From the NCBI GenBank assembly GCA_003116975.1, contig BGKB01000304.1:1-31964 (forward strand): a DNA stretch of 31,964 nt, in the 5' to 3' direction. Both the position numbers and the translations under genes were made by a program. Origin of the DNA: Aurantiochytrium sp. KH105 (taxonomy: Eukaryota > Sar > Bigyra > Thraustochytrida > Thraustochytriidae). The notes under the pieces are model-generated. The model saw only the letters and a list, made by a program, of their open reading frames with translations. It was not told the origin of the DNA and did not search any database. Positions 9,684-17,724 of this stretch are shown here, in pieces (positions within the stretch are counted from its first letter, which is position 1; each line of letters starts with the position of its first letter).

Positions 9684-10873
9684 CCTCGCGCGGCGCCGTG
9701 GCGTGGGCGAGGCGAGGCGCGAGCCGGCTCGAGGGCGCGGCCGCGACGGCTGGAGAGGACCAGGGGCACGCAGACGAGACGGAGAGCGGAGGAAAAGGCT
9801 TTGCCGCAGCGCAGCAGCGACTGCAGCGCCGGCAGCGAGGGCGGGCGAGGAAGGCGAGAGCGGCTGGAGAACGTCTGCAGATTGATGGACGAGTCATGGA
9901 AGCCGCAGGATCGTCGCGGTGGCGGCCGGAGAACGGCGGGACGGGGTGCCGCGGCTCGTGGGCCGCAGAGAGAGCGTGGACGGATGATGCCGAGCGGCTC
10001 CCGGCATGCTGCTTCGCTTTGCGTCGGGGCAACAGAGCGTGCGTGCAGCATTGGCCGATGTGGGCGCACTGCCTGGCGAGGAGAACGTGAGGGCAAAAGA
10101 TCAGTCAGCCCAGACTGAGAGTCCCAAGTCCGTAAATTGGGCATAACCATCGTCATCATCGTGCACACCTCACCGCCCGCTGCAGCGCCCTTGGCAGTCG
10201 GGACGTGGGGCTGCGCTCGTGCGCGGACCTGACTATCCGATCCGCAGCCTGATCGAAGGGCCGCGTACTTGGCGGCAGTGAGCGTAACACGGACAGATGC
10301 AAGGCAAAAGGCGCGAGTAGCAGGAGCAACCCTGTCAACGTCGACTTCCTGCAACACATTCGTTGGAGCCATCGAGGCTGAAGCGGCCATGAGTAACCTA
10401 CACTATACGGTCTTTGTTCTTGAGAACCATTTTTTGCAAGCGCTTTCGATAAGGCTAGCATGCCTAGTAGGGCTAGACTAGGCAAAACTTACAAATTTGT
10501 CACTGTGGGTAGTGGATGCAAACACTATTTGAGAAATTGGTTTTCCGGCTCTGGCTCCCCATTTTCCATTTGGGCTGCTGGGAAATTGGACAAGTCACTG
10601 CTGCCACTGCAAGATTAGCTGCGGCATTTTGAGGGTGATACTTGTCATAATTCGACTTGTTGATCACGACTTGCGGAAATTCAGCCCTTTCTCTCATCAT
10701 CCAATCTAAAACCCCGATGCTTACTGTTAGTAGGTGTCAACGATGTGCTCGAGGCAACGTAAGAGCCGCTGCAAACCGATAGTAAGTGGGGTTTTCCCAA
10801 GGCAAAGGATAGAGAGTGTTCAAAAGTTTGTATTTTTGTTTTTCCAGAGAGAAAAGAGAGTGCACTAACTAAC
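9684..10873. other. 1.2-kb spacer upstream of the ankyrin-kinase gene
   Basis: I recognise no gene. The left 400 bp is GC-rich and is probably the 5'UTR or promoter of the ankyrin-kinase gene. Frames of up to 266 codons cross it but lack any family signature and appear to be open because of GC bias. The middle is less GC-rich and has a small inverted repeat (10462-10483) and the palindrome ACAAATTTGT (10491-10500). The right end is the 3' flank of the kinesin gene and may hold a terminal coding exon (10681-10768). Confidence 0.6.
10462..10483. repeat. Short inverted repeat (7-bp stem, 8-nt loop)
   Basis: GCCTAGT at 10462-10468 pairs perfectly with ACTAGGC at 10477-10483 around an 8-nt loop. 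It lies in the spacer downstream of the kinesin gene. No function is evident; it is short enough to arise by chance. Confidence 0.5.
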
Positions 10874-10877
10874 TTAC
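10769..10877 (-). other. Candidate 3'-terminal intron of the kinesin gene
   Basis: The TAA that ends the kinesin frame is embedded in CAAGTAAGT, a good splice donor. A TTTGCAG acceptor ends at 10769, preceded by a CTTAC branch-like motif and a pyrimidine stretch. Splicing would remove 109 nt and add an in-frame exon at 10681-10768 encoding 28 further residues before TGA. The arrangement mirrors the supported 73-nt intron, whose donor also contains a TAA. Unspliced termination remains equally possible. Confidence 0.4.
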
Positions 10878-13800
10878 TTGCGTGGAGGAGGGGCTTGACG
10901 TCGAAGACGTTGGCGTGTTGCCGCGTGGCTCGTTGGCGGAGGCTGAAGGTCTCGCAAGGACTCCATGGGTCCTCGAGCAGAAGGTTTACGACTCGTATTC
11001 TTACTGGTCGCCGACGCAGGAGCGTCCTCCGGTAAAGGACTGAGGGTGCCTTGAGCGCGTTTGAGACGCTCGAGCTGCTCCTTGAGAGCGCGAACCTGAG
11101 CGGTCTCAGTGTTTTTCGAAGAATTATTTGTCACTTGCTTGGCACGAGCTGCCCAACGCAAGGACTCCTTGGTCTCGGTGAGGTTGTAGTCCGCGGGACT
11201 CACGTTGACAAACATCAATGTCTTGGCGTTGCCGCCAATGGAATCGCTCATGAGCTGCGTGAGCGGATGATTGCGATACGGAACATGCTTTGCATTGGTG
11301 GTGAGCGCCTGAATCACGTCTCCGAGGGCCAAGAGCGATTTGTTGATCGCCTGCGCCTCCTTGAGCGTGTCGCCCGTGGCGCCCGTCTTGGAGGCGCGCT
11401 CGCTGCCCGCCAGATCCACAAGAGTGAGCTTGCCGTTCGTCACAACGCCCGATGCCACAGCTGTGCTCTTGATGAGCAAGCTGCACACAAGATGCGAGCG
11501 GCTCGACTGCGAGTTCATCTTCGTAGCAGTGACCTTGCGCTTCTGAAACGCCTTGTGCAAACCTTGCATCGTCTCTTGTGCAGAAGACACGGGCAGCTTG
11601 GTGATATTTTCGACGTCGACAATGCCTTGGGGGTCAAGGTGAACACTGAGAGGCGGCGGTTTGGGGGGCTCAATCGAATTCTTGAGCTCCTCCTCGCTGA
11701 ATTCGTGTAAAAGATCGACCATGTCTTCCTTGTAGAGCTCAATGACATACATGGAGACCTCAAAGCGAAAGCGCGCGCTATCGCGATCCATGAGGCGAAA
11801 AAGCTCATGGATTGAACGCGTGGCAACGCCGGCTCCGACGTCCAGCGCGGCCGTAGGAACTTCGTTGCCAGCGTCCTCGCCCGCGCTCTTTTTCTCCTCC
11901 GCGTCGCGCGGAGAGGGATTCTTCATGTTTGCCGCAGAGCCCATGAGCGTAAAGGTCTTTCCCGACCCCGTCTGCCCATACGCAAACACACAAACATTGT
12001 ACCCGTCAATTGCGACCTGAACAAGTCTCTTGACGTCTGCAAAGACCTCATGCTGGGTCTTCTCGGGTCCAAAACAAGCATCAAAGGCGAACTCAATGTC
12101 TGGCTTCTTTCGACGAGGTAGCCCGTTCGGAGCTTTTTCTTCAACGTGCTGAAGTCGGACGTGCATGTCGTCCAGTACCTTGATGGTAGAGATGCATCTG
12201 CGCTCTTTTTCCGAATCGCTCATGGGTCGCACACGGCAAAACACCCGAATGCGGCCCTTGAGGTCCTCGATTTCGTTAAAGTACTGCTTTCGCAAGGCTT
12301 GTTCCTCGACAAATTCATTGTACAGCTGTCCACGCTCACGCTCGAGACGTGCCATGTGCTCTTCCATCTCGCGCATCTTCGCCTGAAGCTCGGCCTCCTT
12401 TTGCGCAAGCTCCTCGGCCTTGGCAGCCTCTTCGGCCGTCTGATCAGCCTCCTGGTCCCGTTGCGCGCGGAGACTCTGCATGTCATGCATGACGCGATCG
12501 AGCTCCTCTTGATGACGTGCCTTCTCCTCGGCTTCTGCACGCAGTTTTTCTTGCAACGTATTAACTTCATCGTCAAGTTGCTGCTTGCGAAGCCGTCGCT
12601 CCTCGTTGAGCTTTTCGTTCGTGTCAGCAAGCTGGTCAATCGCCTCTTGGCGCCAATTTTGCTCTTGACGAAGCCGCTTCAAAAGGTGCTCCTTTTCTTG
12701 CTGGAGTTTCTCTGCGTCCTTTTCCCGGAGCTCGCGCAGCTCAGCATCACGAGCCTCCGATTCGAGCCTCGCCTGCTCGAGACGGGCCCGTAGGACTTCC
12801 ATCTCCTGTTCGGCGGCATCTTTCGCCTCCGCAGTGGCCTTTGATGCCGCCGCGGCGCGTTCCGCTTCTTGACGCAGTTCTGCCTCCTGCGCAAGAGCTG
12901 CTTCTCGCGCTTCCTCGATGGCCTTTTCGCGAGCCTCGCGTTCGGCACGCTCTCGGTCCAGTTCTCGCTCAAGACGCTGTCGCTCAGAGTCGAGATGAGC
13001 GCGAGCCTGCTGGGTCTCGGAAAGCTCTTGGCGCCACTTTTGCTCCTCTTGTTTGCGCTCGTCCTGTAGGTGCTCCAATTTGGCATTGACGCTGCCAAGT
13101 TGCAGCTTGGCCTGAACGCGCTTCTTTCTTTCCTCTTCCAAATTCCGCTTGTACTTTTCAAGTTCCTCTGCAGCCTCGGAGCTCTTGAAGTTGGCCATCA
13201 TCAGCTCGCGATTCAGCTTGGCAATGTCAGATTCATAGGCGGCAAGGTCCGAGGCAAGCTGCTGCTCGCGCTTTGCCAGAGCAGCAGACTGTTCTGCAGC
13301 ACGCTTGGCCTGCTCCTCGCTCTGATTCATGTTCATCGCATGGCTCGCGCGCAGACGATCCATCTCGGCCTGGACGCTTGCAAGCTCGTTGGCAGCACGT
13401 TCGCGCTGTTTCTGTTCGTTTTCCAAGTGCTTGTTGAGCAACGAAAGCTCCTGGTTTGCGTTGTTGAGCCTTTTTGACATGCCATCGAGCGCCTTTTTCG
13501 CCTTGGCGCGGTACTGCCTCTCTTCCTCCAGTTTTTGCTGGAGAGCCTCGAGCCGAGCGAGAGCGTCGTCCTTGGCCTTTTGGGCGTCATCGAGGCGGGT
13601 TTTCAGGTTCTCAGCCTCGTTCTCACTGTCTTGCAGTCTTTTCAACGCGGCGGCCTCCTGCTGCTGAAGAGTCTCGGCGTCGTGGCGTCGCTCTGCAGAG
13701 AGATCCTGCATTTCCTTTCGAATGCGATCCAGCTCTGCCTTGGCAGCGTTACGCTCCCTTTGCTCGGCGCTCAGAGCGCTTTGAAGATCCGAAAGCTGAT

Positions 13801-16339
13801 TTTCCGCTGATGCCAGGAGTTCATGTTGTTGCTGACGCTGCGCCTCAGCTTCTTGAAGGTGGCGGCGCTCTTCGGCAAGCTTGCTCTCCATGGCTTGTTT
13901 CTCCTCTGCCAAGGCGGCGTTCGCCTTGCGCATGAGACGATTCTGCTCCTCAAGTTGAGCAGCCTTGGCCAAAGCCTGGGCCCGCAGTTCCTCCTCCTTG
14001 ATGAGGAGATCTCGAATGCGCGTAATTGTGGTCTCGGCCAAAGTTTTGGACGCCGATGCACGCGAAAGCTCTTGGGCCAGATGGCTCATTTGCGATGCGT
14101 TCTGCTTTAGTTTGGCAGCGATGCTTGGCCTAATTTTTTCAAGCTTGGCTTTGCGTGCGCGCTCGTCGTCCGTAAGCCCTCCTTCCTCTTCTTCGCGCGT
14201 CCGGAGCGTCTCGAGGTCAGCATCGGCGCTAGCGAGCTGCAGCGTGAGATTTTCGCGCTGGTCCTGGCCCTCTTCGAGACGTTCGGCGAGCGAATTAACC
14301 ATTTCCTCCGTGTAGACGATAATGTTCTCGGCCTGGCGCTTGGCGCGCTCCTCGGCAAGGTCGCTCAAGAGCTGCTCGAGACGCTCCTGTGTCATTACTT
14401 TATCCTGCGTTGCGCCCTCAAGCTCGCGTTGCAGCTCTTCGAGCGAGCGGTCTTTCAGATCGATCACGCGGCGCAAGGACTCCTGCGCAGCTTCGCCCTT
14501 CTCGATGAGACAGAGTTTGGCGCGCGCCTGAGTGATGGCAAATTGCGTTGCTTGTGATTTGCGCTTACGCATCATGCCCTGCAGACCGCAGCGCCACGCC
14601 AAGTTAGTAAACATGTCGAGAAGGGCTTCGTCGGAGAGGCTTCCGCCGTTCGACGTCGCGTCTGGATTCTCTCCAAAGGAGACCTCCCCCGAGGTGCGAT
14701 TGTAAAAGTAGACGCGCTTGCTCGCCGCATCGACCCGGCGCTCCCAGGCATTCTCGCTGTTTAGCAGCTCATCCTCCGCAGCACGGACTTGCGTGGGCTC
14801 GCTTTCATCATTCTCGGACGTATTGCTATCCTTGGCGGCAGAGTACAGCATGTTGAAGACTTCGGTATTGGACGGGTCGCAGTAGTCCACGGCAAGGTAG
14901 CCCTGGCGGTCCTTGTGGAGCGGCGACGCACCGTGGACGAGGAGATTGGCCACAATGCGCGGTTCCCCTGTGGCCGCGGCATAGTGCAGGGGAGTGCATC
15001 CGGCGCGATCTGTCGCAAAGCAGATGGCAGCTCCACCATACGAAAGAAGGACCTCGGCCACGTCGTACGAGGCGTGGTTCGAATGGACGGCCACGTGCAG
15101 CGGCGTGAGTCCAATGGCATTGCGGGCACCCAGGAGCTGCGGCGTGAGGTCGAGTGTCTTGCGTACTCTTCGTGCCGAGTCCAAGAGGATTTTGGCGACC
15201 GCGGCATTCTGAACGCGGCAAGCGGCGAGCAAGAGCGTGTCACCTTGATCGTTGCAGCGCGTCAACGTATCGATGAGCTGGGCGTGGGAGCAGCTATCGA
15301 GGGTCTCCCGAGTGGCATCCACGAGAGTATCCTCGTCCATGCTATCGAAACAACTCAGTGCCATGTCGAAAAGTACGCGTTGCAGTTCGAGCATCTCGGG
15401 GCTGTCAGACTCTTGGCTGCGATTTCCCTCAGACCAGCCAGAGTCTGAGCGGTGCCACGTGCCCGTGCTCGAGGCATCATCCCACATGCCTTGGTCACCA
15501 GATCCTGCAGCAGCCGTGTCGTCAAACGAAAAGGTAACCGCCCTTGTGCCACCGTGCTGCGGTGTCGAAGCCACGGACTTTGGCGTGTTTTCTAGCGAGG
15601 CAAAGCTGGCTGTTCGCATGGTTGCACTCCGGGTCGAGAGCGGTTCGGCGCTATGCATTGCAGGCGTCGACATGCTCTGTGCGAGAGAGGCCGAGTCATC
15701 TTCAGGCGACTCTGCACCAAGGAGATCTTGTTCGAGCATGTGGAAGAGCTCCGCACCGCGAGACGCTTCCTGTTGACGGTGTACAACTGCAAGATTCTGC
15801 AATCTGTAGCGCAGCTTCTTAAGGCTAAAGTGTTTGTCGTCGTTGCGTTGCTGGTTGGTCTCCAGCAGTCCCCAGAGCGTGTCGCGTGCCCATCCAGCCT
15901 CGTAATTGTCACCCTGATCCATTCGAAACGCATAATAGAGCATGAGCAGATATGCATACTGCCGAGGGAACTGCTCCGTGCTGACGTAGTTGAAGCAGTC
16001 GACCAAGAGGTCATTGGAGCGATTTCGCAGGGTTTCATCCGCGCTGCAGAGACACACGCCAGCGGCGACGTTGAGGACCGAGGCATGCGCCTCGGACTCG
16101 AACCCTGCTTGCTGAGCGATGTAAACGATTTCGTCAATGATACGCTGAAGTGTTGCATGATCTTTGCGCGCCGCGAGTTCGTGCAGACCTTCTTCGAGAG
16201 GCTCAACGCTTTCCTCGCAGGTGATCCTTGCCAGCTCCTGAACATCGTTGCCCTTTTCCGCCTCCTGACGTATTTCCGTATACGAGCGGTCCACCCTTTC
16301 CGCGACACTGCTGGCGCTCACCGACGCCGAGGCGCCCAT
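10874..16339 (-). CDS. Kinesin-14 with C-terminal motor, ankyrin repeats and WW-like motif
   Basis: The frame encodes 1821 residues and starts at ACCATGG, an ideal initiation context. The C-terminal motor (about 1355-1715) carries the kinesin-14 neck/motor junction GRIRVFCRVRP, P-loop GQTGSGKT near 1456, switch I NSQSSRSH near 1608 and switch II DLAGSE near 1641, so an active ATPase is expected. Kinesin-14s move toward microtubule minus ends. There is an Ala/Asp/Glu-rich insertion of about 28 residues after the P-loop region. Upstream are a long Glu/Arg-rich coiled coil (about 620-1355), a WW-like motif near 528-555 (WERR...YFYNRTSGEVSF, second Trp replaced by Phe), and ankyrin repeats (about 363-510). 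The first 350 residues match nothing I know. The N-terminus MGASAS fits an N-myristoylation signal. No MyTH4 or FERM domain is seen, which argues against a KCBP. A membrane-linked minus-end transport role is inferred. The C-terminus may be extended by splicing. Confidence 0.93.
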   Translation of the reverse strand: MGASASVSASSVAERVDRSYTEIRQEAEKGNDVQELARITCEESVEPLEEGLHELAARKDHATLQRIIDEIVYIAQQAGFESEAHASVLNVAAGVCLCSADETLRNRSNDLLVDCFNYVSTEQFPRQYAYLLMLYYAFRMDQGDNYEAGWARDTLWGLLETNQQRNDDKHFSLKKLRYRLQNLAVVHRQQEASRGAELFHMLEQDLLGAESPEDDSASLAQSMSTPAMHSAEPLSTRSATMRTASFASLENTPKSVASTPQHGGTRAVTFSFDDTAAAGSGDQGMWDDASSTGTWHRSDSGWSEGNRSQESDSPEMLELQRVLFDMALSCFDSMDEDTLVDATRETLDSCSHAQLIDTLTRCNDQGDTLLLAACRVQNAAVAKILLDSARRVRKTLDLTPQLLGARNAIGLTPLHVAVHSNHASYDVAEVLLSYGGAAICFATDRAGCTPLHYAAATGEPRIVANLLVHGASPLHKDRQGYLAVDYCDPSNTEVFNMLYSAAKDSNTSENDESEPTQVRAAEDELLNSENAWERRVDAASKRVYFYNRTSGEVSFGENPDATSNGGSLSDEALLDMFTNLAWRCGLQGMMRKRKSQATQFAITQARAKLCLIEKGEAAQESLRRVIDLKDRSLEELQRELEGATQDKVMTQERLEQLLSDLAEERAKRQAENIIVYTEEMVNSLAERLEEGQDQRENLTLQLASADADLETLRTREEEEGGLTDDERARKAKLEKIRPSIAAKLKQNASQMSHLAQELSRASASKTLAETTITRIRDLLIKEEELRAQALAKAAQLEEQNRLMRKANAALAEEKQAMESKLAEERRHLQEAEAQRQQQHELLASAENQLSDLQSALSAEQRERNAAKAELDRIRKEMQDLSAERRHDAETLQQQEAAALKRLQDSENEAENLKTRLDDAQKAKDDALARLEALQQKLEEERQYRAKAKKALDGMSKRLNNANQELSLLNKHLENEQKQRERAANELASVQAEMDRLRASHAMNMNQSEEQAKRAAEQSAALAKREQQLASDLAAYESDIAKLNRELMMANFKSSEAAEELEKYKRNLEEERKKRVQAKLQLGSVNAKLEHLQDERKQEEQKWRQELSETQQARAHLDSERQRLERELDRERAEREAREKAIEEAREAALAQEAELRQEAERAAAASKATAEAKDAAEQEMEVLRARLEQARLESEARDAELRELREKDAEKLQQEKEHLLKRLRQEQNWRQEAIDQLADTNEKLNEERRLRKQQLDDEVNTLQEKLRAEAEEKARHQEELDRVMHDMQSLRAQRDQEADQTAEEAAKAEELAQKEAELQAKMREMEEHMARLERERGQLYNEFVEEQALRKQYFNEIEDLKGRIRVFCRVRPMSDSEKERRCISTIKVLDDMHVRLQHVEEKAPNGLPRRKKPDIEFAFDACFGPEKTQHEVFADVKRLVQVAIDGYNVCVFAYGQTGSGKTFTLMGSAANMKNPSPRDAEEKKSAGEDAGNEVPTAALDVGAGVATRSIHELFRLMDRDSARFRFEVSMYVIELYKEDMVDLLHEFSEEELKNSIEPPKPPPLSVHLDPQGIVDVENITKLPVSSAQETMQGLHKAFQKRKVTATKMNSQSSRSHLVCSLLIKSTAVASGVVTNGKLTLVDLAGSERASKTGATGDTLKEAQAINKSLLALGDVIQALTTNAKHVPYRNHPLTQLMSDSIGGNAKTLMFVNVSPADYNLTETKESLRWAARAKQVTNNSSKNTETAQVRALKEQLERLKRAQGTLSPLPEDAPASATSKNTSRKPSARGPMESLRDLQPPPTSHAATRQRLRRQAPPPRK

Positions 16340-16558
16340 GGTTGCAGCAGCCGCAGCAGCAGCTCCGCGAGCACGACCGTTGCTCTCGTCGCCCTGTACG
16401 TTCGCCGCTCGCCCTTACGACCTTGGTTTGCGTGTCCTCGCGTCACGAAGGCCGCAGCGCGGGGCCGTGAGCCGAGCGCGCGACGGTCTTTGTACTGTTT
16501 CTTTTTTCTTTCGTTCGAGGCTTGGTTCGGAAAGTGAGAGCAAGTGCGAGAGAGAGTT

Positions 16559-16586
16559 AGAGAGAGAGAGAGAGAGAGAGAGAGAG
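16559..16586. repeat. (AG)n dinucleotide microsatellite
   Basis: Fourteen uninterrupted AG units, flanked by further imperfect GAGAG sequence from about 16536 to 16598. On the kinesin strand it is a CT run about 220 bp upstream of the kinesin ATG, a position typical of promoter or 5'UTR pyrimidine tracts. Confidence 0.95.
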
Positions 16587-17110
16587 TGCAAGAGAGCGAT
16601 GCGCAAGGCGAGGCGCCTTCGCTGTCCTGCTCGCCGGCCTGTACCACTGGGGCAACAACAACCAACGTCCCGCGCTGCCTTGCGGTCAGTTGAGACAAAA
16701 ACAAAGGTACAATCACGATGAATATGTGCAGAAACGTGACGCAGCCTGTCTATTATGAGTGCAAGTCGATGTTCCGTTTCTTCTTCTTCTTCTCCTTTTT
16801 TTTTTCTTCCTTCGAGGTCCTTTTTCAATTCTTGGGCAAGCCAAGAAAGCTCGAGTTCGTGATACGTTTTTGTAAAATCAAAGACTGCGCGCGGGAACCA
16901 GCTCAAAGCTTGGCTCGCATTGTTGCTGTGCTCACAAGCAGCGTCTTTTCCAGGCTGTCTCTCAAACCCCAGCTCATCGTCACAGACGAGCCTCGGGACT
17001 CGGATGTCCATCGCGATGACTCAGACTCGGATGACCCGGCCTTCAACGGTCTCCTAACTTTTTTTTTTAAATCCCCGATTCTAGCGGTTTCAAGGATGGC
17101 TTTCATATCT

Positions 17111-17137
17111 CGGTTACAAATTATGCGGTTACAAATT
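17111..17137. repeat. 12-bp direct repeat CGGTTACAAATT
   Basis: The 12-mer CGGTTACAAATT occurs twice, at 17111-17122 and 17126-17137, 15 bp start to start. It lies in the kinesin/NUP93 divergent spacer, in a locally AT-rich island. It could be a paired protein-binding site or a minor slippage product. Confidence 0.7.
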
Positions 17138-17724
17138 CTTTGTTGCCTTGCTGCAGCGATTGTCTACTGTGTCCAGGTGGGCACATAGTGGCGCAAAGGG
17201 CGCGGAAAGTGAACAATGCGCGCCGCAAGGGCCGGCAAAAGATCGACGAGGCCAATGGCCGAAGCAAGCAAACCACCACCAACCCCAGCTTGCTTGCTTC
17301 GCTTCGCTCGCGTCGCGGGCGCGGAGACCTTGGGCGCGGCGGGAGCGGCGGCGGCGACGGCGGCACGGCCGGAGAAGGTCTTTGCCGCGCACGCCGGGCG
17401 GCGCGGCGCGGGAGCTGGCCTGGAAGAGACTCTTGGATCGAGACGAGTCGCGACCCGAGAGGGCAACAACCGCTCGCTCGACGCAAGCGAGCCCGCGCCC
17501 CTTTTGGGGCTTTCTGCGCAGAGCCCAAGCGCGAGGCGTTTGCGATTACTGCTACGTTGCGTGAGACGCATCGCGAGCTGGTTTAGACGGCCTGCACGCT
17601 TTGTGAGCGCGACATCGAAACTCGCCGGAACGGGAAACAAGAAAAGCTTTGGCGGCAACCCAAGTCGAAGTCGTTACGGAGCGGTCAAAGCCAAAAAAAA
17701 CAGCATCTTCATTGTTCATCAACG

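Larger units (their letters stand above)
16340..17724. other. 1.4-kb divergent promoter region, kinesin / NUP93
   Basis: Both flanking genes are transcribed outward, so this holds both promoters and 5'UTRs. I see no gene. Contents include an (AG)n microsatellite, a pyrimidine tract (about 16779-16812), a pair of 12-bp direct repeats, and a GC-rich block with short CTTG runs (about 17215-17480) nearer NUP93. Frames of 130-200 codons on both strands in the GC-rich block have no recognisable protein signature. Confidence 0.6.

Noticed and set aside
9590..10390. 266-codon minus-strand frame overlapping the ankyrin start
   Set aside because: It overlaps the ankyrin repeats in another frame. Its sequence is Arg/Ala/Pro-rich, with no family resemblance. 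It is most likely 5'UTR and promoter.
15653..16537. 294-codon plus-strand frame antisense to the kinesin 5' end
   Set aside because: It is antisense to a well-supported coding region and lacks recognisable features.
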